Made by a program: the position numbers and the translations under genes
The notes under the pieces: model-generated
Told to the model about the DNA's origin: nothing
Database searches by the model: none
What the model saw: only the letters and a program-made list of their open reading frames with translations
Assembly: GCA_900315345.1 (NCBI GenBank)
Contig: OMYP01000012.1
Span: 1 to 64,000 of the forward strand
DNA: 64,000 bases
Direction of reading: 5' to 3'
From: an uncultured Selenomonadales bacterium
GTDB lineage: Bacteria > Bacillota > Negativicutes > Acidaminococcales > Acidaminococcaceae
Part shown: positions 1-7,482 of the stretch, piece by piece
Position numbering within the stretch: position 1 is the stretch's first letter
Layout of the letters: every line of letters starts with the position of its first letter

Positions 1-32
1 TTTTCTTCAACAGAATACTTTTCTTTTCTCAT
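1..32 (-). CDS. 5' end of an unidentified gene (partial)
   Basis: On the minus strand an ATG at 32-30 opens a frame that begins MRKEKYSVEE and runs off the window. It follows a good ribosome binding site (AAGGGAGC at about 40-47, 8 bases away). Only ten residues are visible, so the product cannot be named. The site and start are the evidence that this is a gene rather than a chance frame. Confidence 0.5.
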   Translation of the reverse strand, partial: MRKEKYSVEE

Positions 33-186
33 AAAAATAGCTCCCTTCATAGAATTCAGTGTTTTTTATTTCACTGTTTCCTATAAAGGGAGCATATCAG
101 TGAAGTAAGCAGAGAGCTGTTTTTTGCCTTAAAGACTTTAACTTAATGACATTGCTATAGGGGTCTCTTTTTCTTTCTAGTATAAA

Positions 187-220
187 AAACCGACATCCGT
201 TTTTCTTCGGATGCCGGTTT
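187..220. terminator. Rho-independent terminator
   Basis: A 13-bp stem (AAACCGACATCCG with CGGATGCCGGTTT, one G-U pair) around an 8-base loop is flanked by A and T runs. It sits just beyond the small accessory gene and would end the minus-strand nitrilase/symporter transcript. Nothing else is seen in 33-255 apart from the likely promoter of the gene at the window edge. Confidence 0.8.
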
Positions 221-255
221 CCCTATCAGGTTATTTTATGTTTTCAAGTATCCCT

Positions 256-348
256 TTAATACCATTTCTTCAGGAGAACATAGGAAATTACGACCGTAAA
301 TATGCTGATGCCCAGCCAGACCGTTAACATCGGATTGTGCCATAACAT
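256..348 (-). CDS. Small membrane protein, probable symporter accessory peptide
   Basis: This 30-residue ORF begins MLWHNPMLTVWLGISIF and ends KKWY. It has one hydrophobic helix of about 17 residues followed by a basic tail. Its ribosome binding site (AAAGGAGGGG at 357-366) overlaps the stop codon of the upstream symporter gene, which is strong evidence for translation and for coupling. Sodium:solute symporters of Negativicutes and relatives often have such a tiny membrane protein directly downstream, known as symporter small accessory protein. By position and composition this is one. It probably sits in the inner membrane and stabilises or tunes the transporter, which is inference. The gene is shorter than usual ORF-calling cut-offs. 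Confidence 0.8.
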   Translation of the reverse strand: MLWHNPMLTVWLGISIFTVVISYVLLKKWY

Positions 349-364
349 AATAGATTCCCCTCCT

Positions 365-1837
365 TTACTGCTTCTGAACCTGTGCATCCGGCAGGTCGCT
401 CTTCCAGAGACTGCCCAGCACAAACATGACTAGGAAGCTGACTAATACGCCCCAGGCTCCGGCAGCCATAACGCTGCGTTCAATGTGGGCGATGAGGTAC
501 AGGTAGAAGTAAACGCCTTCGCCAACAATAGCGCCGATGATGGCGGCTTTGGAATTGGCGATTTTGGGGAAGAACAGGGCGAAAATCAGGGGAGCCAGGG
601 TTGCCGCGGATACACCGGAAATGCCGATCCAGACCATGACGCCCATGAACGGTGGCGGGTTGAATACAAGGTACAGTGAAATCGCGCCGATAATGGCCGG
701 CAAAATTTTTGTCATGCCGTAAGCAACCCGTTCCGCTTTTTCTTCTTCCATATTAATGATCCCGTGTTTCACAAGGGTCTTTAAGAACAGGTCGTTACTG
801 ATGCAGGTAGTGATAACCAGAATCAGGCCGCAGGCGGTGGACATCAGTGCCGCGACGATGGCAACCGACAGGATGGTACTGATAACCGGATGGAACAGCT
901 TTACGTATTCGATAACCGCATTATCCGCAACCTTCAGGGAGGGATTGATAGCCCTCATGTACAGGCCGCCGAACATAACCAGCAGGCAGCAGAAGGAGGC
1001 GAAGATCCAGGTCCAGATCATCTTGGACATGTCTTTCGGGTTTTTTAACGCCATAATTTTGTTCAGCAACTGAGGCTGGCCTGCAAATGCGAATTCGATG
1101 AACATTACGCCGAAGATGGTGGCGTAGCTGTACATGTGCAGGGCACCGGGGTTGGTTACGGTAACGAAGTAAGGGTTCTGGGCTGCAAGGATGTCGGAAA
1201 CTTCCGTCAGGCCGCCCTTAAAGAGCATCAGGCCGGAGACGAATACGAACACGCCTGCGAAAATCATCAGGCACATCTGCCCGATACTGGTGTAAACGTC
1301 GGCGAAGAGGCCGCCTACGGTTACATATAACACGGTGATGATGGTGACGCCGATGATGGCCGTGGTGTAATCCAGGCCTTCAATCATTCCCGAAAGCAGC
1401 GAACCGCCTGCGGAGAACTGGCCGGCGATGTAGAATATCTGGATAATGAAAACAATGGAACACAAACCTCTCAGTATGTCGCTGTTGTAACGTTTTGCCA
1501 GCCAGTCCGCCATGGAGATGGACTTCAGTTCCACGTTACTGTTCCGGACGCCTTTGGCCAGTAAGATGAAGCCCAGGGTAGATGCGCAGAAGATGGCAAG
1601 GAAGATCCACATGCCGGTGGAACCCCAGGCATAACAGAAACCTACATATCCCATAAACGTCGCGGCGGAAAAGAACGAGGCAGCAAAAGCCAGCCCCAGG
1701 GGAATCGGGCCCATGGATTCACCGGCTACTGCGAAATCGCTTAAACCTTTGATTTTTTTGGCGCCCAGAAAACCAACATATACTACAAAGCACACATAGA
1801 GTGCCAGACCACATATCATCCAGGTATTTAATGACAT
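365..1837 (-). CDS. Sodium:solute symporter (SSS family)
   Basis: This 490-residue integral membrane protein has about 13 predicted helices and the SSS-family layout: a first helix ending in a GAKKIKGLSDFAVAGESMG segment, then a glycine/alanine-rich second helix (AFAASFFSAATFMGYVG), and the GGLFADVYTSIGQ region typical of sodium-pantothenate/proline-type symporters. It should import a small solute with Na+ across the inner membrane. The substrate is not readable from sequence. It lies directly downstream of a nitrilase-family amidohydrolase on the same strand (41-bp gap) and upstream of the 30-residue accessory gene. The substrate may therefore be an amide or nitrile-like compound, or the acid that the hydrolase produces or consumes. 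A divergent LytS-type sensor system may regulate it. Confidence 0.85.
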   Translation of the reverse strand: MSLNTWMICGLALYVCFVVYVGFLGAKKIKGLSDFAVAGESMGPIPLGLAFAASFFSAATFMGYVGFCYAWGSTGMWIFLAIFCASTLGFILLAKGVRNSNVELKSISMADWLAKRYNSDILRGLCSIVFIIQIFYIAGQFSAGGSLLSGMIEGLDYTTAIIGVTIITVLYVTVGGLFADVYTSIGQMCLMIFAGVFVFVSGLMLFKGGLTEVSDILAAQNPYFVTVTNPGALHMYSYATIFGVMFIEFAFAGQPQLLNKIMALKNPKDMSKMIWTWIFASFCCLLVMFGGLYMRAINPSLKVADNAVIEYVKLFHPVISTILSVAIVAALMSTACGLILVITTCISNDLFLKTLVKHGIINMEEEKAERVAYGMTKILPAIIGAISLYLVFNPPPFMGVMVWIGISGVSAATLAPLIFALFFPKIANSKAAIIGAIVGEGVYFYLYLIAHIERSVMAAGAWGVLVSFLVMFVLGSLWKSDLPDAQVQKQ

Positions 1838-1877
1838 GGTGTTGCCTCCTTTACATAGTATTTTTCATTGCATTATG

Positions 1878-2690
1878 TCAAATCTTTTCCCACTCGGATT
1901 TTATCAGCGCTTTGTTCAGATCCCGCAGATAGGGGACGGTACGCCTTGCTTCGGTACATTTGTCAATGTCGATTTCCGCTACCAAAACAGCGTCTTCATC
2001 TCGGCCTGCTTCGCAGAGAACATCTCCGTTCGGCGCTACAATGCGGGAATGTCCGCCCAGGAATACGGTGTTGTCGTCCACGCCGGCCCGGTTCACGGCG
2101 ATTACATAGATGCCGTTTTCCAGCGCCCGGGCTTTGGACTGGATATCCCATACGTAGTAACGGGCGCGGCCGAAGGCTGCCGGATAAATGATTACGTTGG
2201 CGCCTTTCAAAACCATCAGGCGGGAGATATCGGGGAACCCGATTTCATAGCAGATCTGCATACCGATATGCAGGTCGCCGTAACGGATGGGGGCGGGAAC
2301 TTTGCTGCCGTTCTGGAAACGGAGCTCTTCGTTGTCCCAGAGATGTACTTTGTCGTAGGTGCCCATTACGCCGTCTTCATTTACGGTGAGGGCGGTGTCG
2401 GTGATGATGCCCTTGTTGGGAGTGGTTGCCAGAATGCATCCGGAAACCAGGATCTGGTATTTTTTAGCCTGGGCGATCATCCAATGGGTTGTACGGCCGT
2501 CCGGAATATCTTCTGCCAGTTCCACATCCTGTTTTGGTATCCAGTAAGCCGTATTAAACAACTCAGGGAAGATGACCCATTTCGCTCCTTTTTCTACTGC
2601 TTCTTTCAATAATGCTTCGGCTTTGGCAAGATTCGCGTCCACATTAGCAAGTTCACAGTTCATCTGGATTGCAGCTACTTTGATTTTCAT
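1878..2690 (-). CDS. Carbon-nitrogen hydrolase (nitrilase superfamily)
   Basis: This cytosolic 270-residue protein is the usual size of a single-domain nitrilase-superfamily amidohydrolase. The catalytic triad is visible: E43 in FPELF, K114 in TYDKVHLW and C147 in QICYEIGFPD. Such enzymes hydrolyse amides or N-carbamoyl compounds through a cysteine thioester. The specific substrate cannot be assigned, and omega-amidase or carbamoylase activity are both possible. The start ATG at 2690 has a strong Shine-Dalgarno (GAGGAGGCG). It is the first gene of an operon with the SSS symporter and its accessory peptide, suggesting uptake and hydrolysis, or scavenging, of one nutrient. Confidence 0.85.
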   Translation of the reverse strand: MKIKVAAIQMNCELANVDANLAKAEALLKEAVEKGAKWVIFPELFNTAYWIPKQDVELAEDIPDGRTTHWMIAQAKKYQILVSGCILATTPNKGIITDTALTVNEDGVMGTYDKVHLWDNEELRFQNGSKVPAPIRYGDLHIGMQICYEIGFPDISRLMVLKGANVIIYPAAFGRARYYVWDIQSKARALENGIYVIAVNRAGVDDNTVFLGGHSRIVAPNGDVLCEAGRDEDAVLVAEIDIDKCTEARRTVPYLRDLNKALIKSEWEKI

Positions 2691-2749
2691 ACTATCGCCT
2701 CCTCGTTGCTTATAATAGTTTGTACGAACACCTTCCTGTAGGATCCGCT

Positions 2750-2769
2750 AAAACACTGTTTGGTGTTTT
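2750..2769. promoter_or_regulatory. Inverted repeat in the divergent promoter region
   Basis: AAAACAC and GTGTTTT form a perfect 7-bp dyad around a 6-base spacer. It lies about 60 bp upstream of the nitrilase start and 210 bp upstream of the sensor kinase. Related AGGTGTT words occur nearby (2796-2802, and in reverse at 2728-2734). It is a plausible binding site for the neighbouring LytTR regulator, but this is inferred from position only. The rest of the 291-bp intergenic region shows no gene. Confidence 0.35.
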
Positions 2770-2981
2770 GTCAATTCTATATTAACATCTTTTAAGGTGT
2801 TTTTTTCAATTTGCCCCTTTTGTTGACAAATAAACAGGTTTTTGTGCGGTATATGGAATTAAAATACTTGCGTAAAAAACAGCCAGACGATATGATAGTT
2901 TTAAGAAAACGTTGTCCTTTGCCGATGTTTGCTGAGATCTTGGCATTCCGGCGTAGGTGTTCGACTTCCCGGTTAAAATAA

Positions 2982-4670
2982 GTGATTGTAAACGGTGATA
3001 GTATGGCCTGGTATGTTATACTGACAAATCTGTGCGCCCGGATCTTCGTGGTCCTGATTCTGTTTTCGATTTTGTGCCGCACGGCGATTCTCAGGGAAAC
3101 CATTAACACACTGCACGAGAAGGTCCGGAGCAAGGTAAAGCTTGTGTTGTTCTTTTCCTTCTTCGGCGCGTTGGATTTCTTTTGTGGCACGCTGCTGCCG
3201 ACTGTTGTGGTAAACAACCACAGCACCTACGTGATCTCCGCCGGACTGATCGGCGGGCCGGCAGCCGGTGTGGCAACGGCCTGTATCCTTTCTCTGTTTT
3301 CCGTCGCGCTGATTAAACCTCCCGTTGTGCTTTCCATCGTTCTGACGGTTGCGGAGGGCCTGATTGCAGGCATGTTATTCAAATGGCTGCAAAAACAGAA
3401 TTATAATTTTGTTCACGCGGGGGCGATTGCGTACGCCTTAACTTCTATTTATATTGCGTTTTTGGCTGTGTTCCCTTCGGGCGTTCTTCCGGACCCTTTT
3501 ACGCTGGAAGATCTGGTTTTTCCTCTCCTTTTCAGCGTAACCGTGGGCACGGGTTCCTTTATTGGCCTTTTGGAAGATTTCTATAACCAGCAGGAAAGAT
3601 TTGAAGGTATCACTGCAAAGATTGCGTTAAAGATTACAAACAGTACGCTTTCCATTTTACAGAATGGTCTGAATAAAAAAAGCGCTTCCGAAACCGTTGA
3701 AATTATCATTAGGGATTCCGAAACCTTTGACTTTGTGGCGATCACTTCCATGGATGAAATTCTGGGCTTTACGTCGTACCGTACCGAAGCGCCGTTTGTA
3801 GATTTTTTAAAAAACGATTTTGCAAAGCTGTTTAAAAGTGATTTCACCATTCCTACTGAAAAACTGGATGTAATCCGGGCCTGTCTGACGGTACCGCTCT
3901 ATGACGATAAAAGAAAGTACGGGTATCTGTGCGCCGGTCATATTTTGGAGAACCGGGTATCGCCGATGGAAGAAACGTTAATAAACGGCATAGGCACTAT
4001 GATTTCAACGCAGCTGGCATATCATATCATCAAAGAAAAGGCTGACCTGCTGCAGCAGGCTGAAATCAAGGCGCTGCAATCGCAAATCAACCCGCATTTC
4101 CTGTTTAACGCCCTGAGCACCATCAGTTATTACTGTACCCAGCAGCCGCAAACCGCAAAAACGCTGATCAACGACCTGGCCAATTATTACCGCAAAAACC
4201 TGACTGATGCGGATACTATGATTACAATAAGGGAAGAACTCCAGCACATCGGTGCGTATATCCATCTGGAACAGGCGCGCTTCAGGGAACGCCTCAAAGT
4301 CGATTACGAACTGAATACGGAAAATTCGTTTAATCTGCCGGCACTAATCCTGCAGCCTCTTGTTGAGAATGCAATCAAACACGGTCTTTATCCGAAAATT
4401 ACCGGAGGAAAGATTACCATACGGATCGACGAGAAGCCTTCGTATTTCCGTATCACTGTCATTGACGACGGTATGGGGATTGCCCGGGAAAAACTTGCAA
4501 CTATTTTGGATGATTCTGTTCCCAAAAAATCCATTGGCCTGTCGAATGTAAACAAAAGACTGAAGACACTGTACGGCATTAAATACCGGCTGCGTATATG
4601 CAGCCGGGTAGATAAAGGCACCATTGTTTCCATGAGAATACCCGTTCAGGAGGTGACTAGTACGCAATGA
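2982..4670 (+). CDS. LytS-like sensor histidine kinase
   Basis: The protein is 562 residues from a GTG start. An in-frame ATG at 3003 is an equally possible start, and neither has a strong ribosome binding site. The N-terminal ~190 residues hold six hydrophobic helices with the AGLIGGPAAGVATA signature of the 5TM-LYT sensor domain. A GAF-like segment follows (about 215-345), then a His_kinase domain with phospho-acceptor H372 in INPHFLFNALSTIS, and a HATPase with N box LVENAIKHG and G1 box DDGMGI. LytS/BtsS/YpdA relatives sense small metabolites such as pyruvate or peptides at the membrane. It overlaps its response regulator by 4 bp and is divergent from the symporter operon, its likely target. 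Confidence 0.9.
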   Translation: MIVNGDSMAWYVILTNLCARIFVVLILFSILCRTAILRETINTLHEKVRSKVKLVLFFSFFGALDFFCGTLLPTVVVNNHSTYVISAGLIGGPAAGVATACILSLFSVALIKPPVVLSIVLTVAEGLIAGMLFKWLQKQNYNFVHAGAIAYALTSIYIAFLAVFPSGVLPDPFTLEDLVFPLLFSVTVGTGSFIGLLEDFYNQQERFEGITAKIALKITNSTLSILQNGLNKKSASETVEIIIRDSETFDFVAITSMDEILGFTSYRTEAPFVDFLKNDFAKLFKSDFTIPTEKLDVIRACLTVPLYDDKRKYGYLCAGHILENRVSPMEETLINGIGTMISTQLAYHIIKEKADLLQQAEIKALQSQINPHFLFNALSTISYYCTQQPQTAKTLINDLANYYRKNLTDADTMITIREELQHIGAYIHLEQARFRERLKVDYELNTENSFNLPALILQPLVENAIKHGLYPKITGGKITIRIDEKPSYFRITVIDDGMGIAREKLATILDDSVPKKSIGLSNVNKRLKTLYGIKYRLRICSRVDKGTIVSMRIPVQEVTSTQ

Positions 4671-5398
4671 TTAGGATAATTGTTGTTGATGATGAATTTC
4701 CAACTAGGCAGGAACTGACGTCCCTGCTTCTGAATATCAAAGATGTGGAGATTGTCGCGGAATGCTCTTTAGGTCAGGAAGCGCTGGATTTCCTCCATTC
4801 GGATACGGCTGACCTGATTTATCTGGATATTGAAATGCCGCAAATAAACGGGATTGAGACAGCAAAAATTATAAAATCCACTGTCAAGAACCCGCCTGAA
4901 ATTGTTTTTGCTACAGGGTTTGATCAGTTTGCGGTCACAGCCTTTGAACTGAACGCGCTGGACTATATCCTTAAGCCATACACCCAGGAACGGATTCTTG
5001 CGTCAATCATGCGCTTCAAAAATTTACAGAGACAGCTTTCCAAAAAAAAATCTGCATCGGAATACTTAAAATTTCCAATTTGGCATAACGAAAAGATGAT
5101 TCTGTTGAATGCGGAGACGGAAATCAGCCTGATTAAATCCGAACAGCAGCGCATCTTGGTTTTCTCGGAGCAAGGAGTTTTTGAAATTAACACGCCGTTG
5201 AAAGAGCTGGAGCAGAAACTGAGCGGCCACGGATTTCTGCGAACACACAAATGCTATATTGTAAATATCAATAAAGTAAGGGAGGTAATCCCCTGGTTTA
5301 ATGACACGTTTGTACTGACTCTTGAAAATTGTTCCCAAAAGGACATCCCGGTTTCCCGGCATTATATACAGGAGTTTAAGAAATATGTAAATCTTTAA
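4667..5398 (+). CDS. LytTR-family response regulator
   Basis: The protein is 243 residues: a receiver domain (1-120) with acidic pocket D8/D9, phospho-acceptor D54 in LIYLDIEMP, and K104-like lysine in LKPY, followed by a LytTR DNA-binding domain (about 145-243). The start overlaps the kinase stop (ATGA), so the two are translationally coupled. LytTR proteins bind tandem direct repeats near promoters. Here the obvious candidate is the 290-bp divergent region upstream of the nitrilase/symporter operon. Which metabolite is sensed is unknown. Confidence 0.9.
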   Translation: MIRIIVVDDEFPTRQELTSLLLNIKDVEIVAECSLGQEALDFLHSDTADLIYLDIEMPQINGIETAKIIKSTVKNPPEIVFATGFDQFAVTAFELNALDYILKPYTQERILASIMRFKNLQRQLSKKKSASEYLKFPIWHNEKMILLNAETEISLIKSEQQRILVFSEQGVFEINTPLKELEQKLSGHGFLRTHKCYIVNINKVREVIPWFNDTFVLTLENCSQKDIPVSRHYIQEFKKYVNL

Positions 5399-5414
5399 GA
5401 AGTAACAGTTTTTC

Positions 5415-5455
5415 TTACAGCCGTAGATTTTTCCGCGGCTGTTTTGGTATAATAA
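5415..5455 (+). promoter_or_regulatory. Repeated terminator fused to extended -10 promoter (copy 1)
   Basis: The hairpin ACAGCC...GGCTGT with a T run terminates the two-component operon. It runs directly into TGGTATAAT (5446-5454), an extended -10 box serving the next gene at 5501. Almost the same sequence recurs at 63711-63748, and shortened or variant forms occur at 5944 and 32358. Confidence 0.65.
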
Positions 5456-5500
5456 AGTAAATCAATATTAACCGTACAAATCGCATTATGTGAGGGAACC

Positions 5501-5884
5501 ATGTATAGAATAAAAACTGAAAACTTCATTCTTACATTAACGCCTGTTGCAAATTCTGTCATGATAAACGTATGGAGCGAAGGCTTTTCTGCGGAATCCT
5601 GTTTTGACACAGAGGAAGCATTGATTGCGGATTTTGTTTCCCAGCTGAACGAAATGTATCAAAAACTGGACGGTTCAGCCATCATTCAAGACCTATATGA
5701 AACAGATAGTTATATTGAGTTCATCGTTCAAAAACGCGGCTATATAGCTGTTAGGGGGCAAATCACCTGGTCCAGAAACCGGCATACACAACAACTGACT
5801 TTTGAGAACGAAATTGAGCAAACATACTTACGGGATTTTGTCAGTGCTTTGACTGCTGATTATGCAAAATATGCAGAGCAATAA
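5501..5884 (+). CDS. WapI-like immunity family protein (putative)
   Basis: This soluble 127-residue protein has no signal peptide or membrane segment. Its pattern, an F..QL..MY..L.G.A central helix followed by a G.I.V.G.I strand and ending L.FENEIEQTYL..F...L, resembles the WapI/DUF6228-like immunity family, which protects against contact-dependent toxins. No toxin gene lies beside it. It is preceded by the combined terminator/promoter element and followed 156 bp later by a Nif11-type peptide gene. It may therefore be an orphan immunity protein, or the family may have another role. The assignment rests on pattern similarity alone. Confidence 0.5.
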   Translation: MYRIKTENFILTLTPVANSVMINVWSEGFSAESCFDTEEALIADFVSQLNEMYQKLDGSAIIQDLYETDSYIEFIVQKRGYIAVRGQITWSRNRHTQQLTFENEIEQTYLRDFVSALTADYAKYAEQ

Positions 5885-5943
5885 ATTCCTGTTTGTCGGG
5901 CTGATTTATTAAGAATTTGCAACGAACAAATTCCGATTTACTT

Positions 5944-5985
5944 AACAGCCGTAGATTTTTCTGCGGTCAATATGTTATACTTAAT
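5944..5985 (+). promoter_or_regulatory. Repeated terminator/promoter element (copy 2, degenerate)
   Basis: The first 23 bases match copy 1 (AACAGCCGTAGATTTTTC then TGCGG). The right arm of the hairpin is then replaced, and TGTTATACTT (5972-5981) follows as a probable -10 region for the Nif11 precursor at 6041. The terminator arm has decayed but the promoter function may persist. Confidence 0.45.
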
Positions 5986-6040
5986 TAAATAATGTTTAAC
6001 CGTCGAAATAATATTCTTATTTTTTGAAGTAGGTGCTACT

Positions 6041-6277
6041 ATGCCGATTAACAAAAATGAACTGACAAAAGAACAAATTAAAAAAGCAATGGCCTGCGAG
6101 ACCGCCGAGGAACTGATGGCGCTGGCAAAAGCCGAAGGCATGGAACTGACCAAAGAGGAAGCCGAGGCGTACATGGCAGAGATGGCCGATATGGAACTTG
6201 ACAGCGATGCGTTGAAAAATGTGGCGGGTGGCGCCAAGGCCTGCTATGGGGTGGATGGCTGTCCGCTTAAAATGTAA
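6041..6277 (+). CDS. Nif11-like leader peptide RiPP precursor
   Basis: The 78-residue product begins MPINKNELTKEQIKKAM, has an acidic helical Nif11-type leader, and ends in a classic double-glycine cleavage site VAGG (61-64). The 14-residue core after it, AKACYGVDGCPLKM, has two cysteines six residues apart (C68, C74). Such precursors are normally modified by lanthionine synthetases or radical SAM enzymes and exported by a C39-peptidase ABC transporter. None of these is in the window. A paralogue with almost the same leader and a different core is at 63428. The ribosome binding site (AGGTG) is modest. A strong terminator follows. Confidence 0.85.
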   Translation: MPINKNELTKEQIKKAMACETAEELMALAKAEGMELTKEEAEAYMAEMADMELDSDALKNVAGGAKACYGVDGCPLKM

Positions 6278-6308
6278 ATAGAAAGTCGCTATCATAAAAA
6301 TGTATTCA

Positions 6309-6346
6309 CATCCTGATGCGTGTTGTACGCGTCAGGATGTTTTTTC
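6309..6346. terminator. Terminator shared by convergent genes
   Basis: A 13-bp stem (CATCCTGATGCGT with ACGCGTCAGGATG) is followed by a T run. It ends the Nif11 transcript. The minus-strand loader gene stops inside its right arm (TCA at 6332-6334). Confidence 0.85.
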
Positions 6347-7480
6347 TTTTTCCTCAATGCCCAACAGTTTGCGGAACCGGGCGTCCCGTTCTTTTTCCAG
6401 CTGTTTTTTCCGTTTTACGTTGGCTAAAGTCAGGCAATAGCACCGGTCTTTTAACCGGGTAAGAGCGCTTTTCCGGGTTACGTTTTTTTCCTGTTCCAGG
6501 GTTTCCGGCGGCAGGGACGTGGTGACGATCATGGGCACGTGCCGTTCGTAGCAGATGTTGACAATCTCCAGCACGTTCATGTCGGAAAAATAGGTGCTGG
6601 GTTCCGCACCGTAGTTATCGAATACCACAAGGTCGTGGCAACAGATGGCGTTAATATATTCCTGCCGTTTTTCACGGTTCAGGGACAGCAGGTCGTTAAT
6701 GATGTCCAGAAAGCTGGTGACTAAACAGCGGTAGCCTTCGTCGCACAATGCGTTTACGATTTGGGCGGCGGCGTAAGTTTTGCCGGTGCCGCTGACCCCA
6801 AACAAAAACAGGCCTTCACCCCGCTGTTTCATTTCCGCAAAGTGCAGAGCGTATTGTTTCACGTGAAACGAAATTTTCGGGCTGCCACCGTCGTCGTGGG
6901 CAAAGTCCCAGCGGTGCATGTGCTCATAGGGAAGGGCGTGGCGGCGGCACTCTTCCGCTTTTTGCAGCTTTTCTTCCTTGCGGCGTTTTTCTGCTTCCTG
7001 TTTCCGTTCCGCAACCATGCAATCGCATTCGATGGGGAAGGCCCGTTCTTTTCCAAGCAGGGTGTGCAGCACGTACTTTGGCTTGTGACACACACCGCAG
7101 TGGAGCACGCCGTCCTTCATGTAGTCGGCAGCATTGTTACTGTGTCCGGAAGTTTTTTGTGAAACGTTTGCAGAAAAAGTTTTTTCTGGCGGTTCGGTGA
7201 GGTTTGTTGTCCCAAAGTTTTCGCGTAACAGTGAATTATTTTCCGGCGATTCCCCCAAAAAATTGAAGCCTGCAAGAATTTCACCAACCGGAGTTAAATC
7301 GCCGGTTTTTTCGTTTTCATTTTCCAAAATGTATCCGCAGTTTTCATCTTCCGTCGCGTGGCTGCAGTATTCATTTTCCAACATGTATCCGTAACTTTCA
7401 TCATCCAGCACATAGCTGCAGTTTTCTTCCGCGCCGTACGTTTCTTCGATCAGGATTTCCTGTTCAAACAAATTTTGCAT
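6332..7480 (-). CDS. DnaC/IstB-like helicase loader ATPase
   Basis: The protein is 382 residues. The C-terminal AAA+ domain has Walker A GVSGTGKT (228-235), Walker B LVVFDNYGAE and an arginine-rich end, as in phage and plasmid DnaC-type helicase loaders. Ahead of it is a CGVC...CDC zinc-binding motif (about 130-155) and a lysine/glutamate-rich helix. The first 60 residues are unusual: three imperfect repeats around ENCSYVLDDE, SYGYMLENE and NCGYILENE. It lies 2 bp after the initiator-like gene and should deliver DnaB to the origin that protein opens. The operon is phage-like but no head, tail or integrase genes adjoin it. Confidence 0.75.
   Translation of the reverse strand: MQNLFEQEILIEETYGAEENCSYVLDDESYGYMLENEYCSHATEDENCGYILENENEKTGDLTPVGEILAGFNFLGESPENNSLLRENFGTTNLTEPPEKTFSANVSQKTSGHSNNAADYMKDGVLHCGVCHKPKYVLHTLLGKERAFPIECDCMVAERKQEAEKRRKEEKLQKAEECRRHALPYEHMHRWDFAHDDGGSPKISFHVKQYALHFAEMKQRGEGLFLFGVSGTGKTYAAAQIVNALCDEGYRCLVTSFLDIINDLLSLNREKRQEYINAICCHDLVVFDNYGAEPSTYFSDMNVLEIVNICYERHVPMIVTTSLPPETLEQEKNVTRKSALTRLKDRCYCLTLANVKRKKQLEKERDARFRKLLGIEEKEKTS
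6855..6870. promoter_or_regulatory. parS-like ParB binding site inside the loader gene
   Basis: TGTTTCACGTGAAACG matches the conserved chromosomal parS consensus TGTTNCACGTGAAACA at all but the last base and keeps the full palindromic core TTTCACGTGAAA. parS sites are commonly found inside genes close to the chromosome origin. Confidence 0.6.
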
Positions 7481-7482
7481 GC

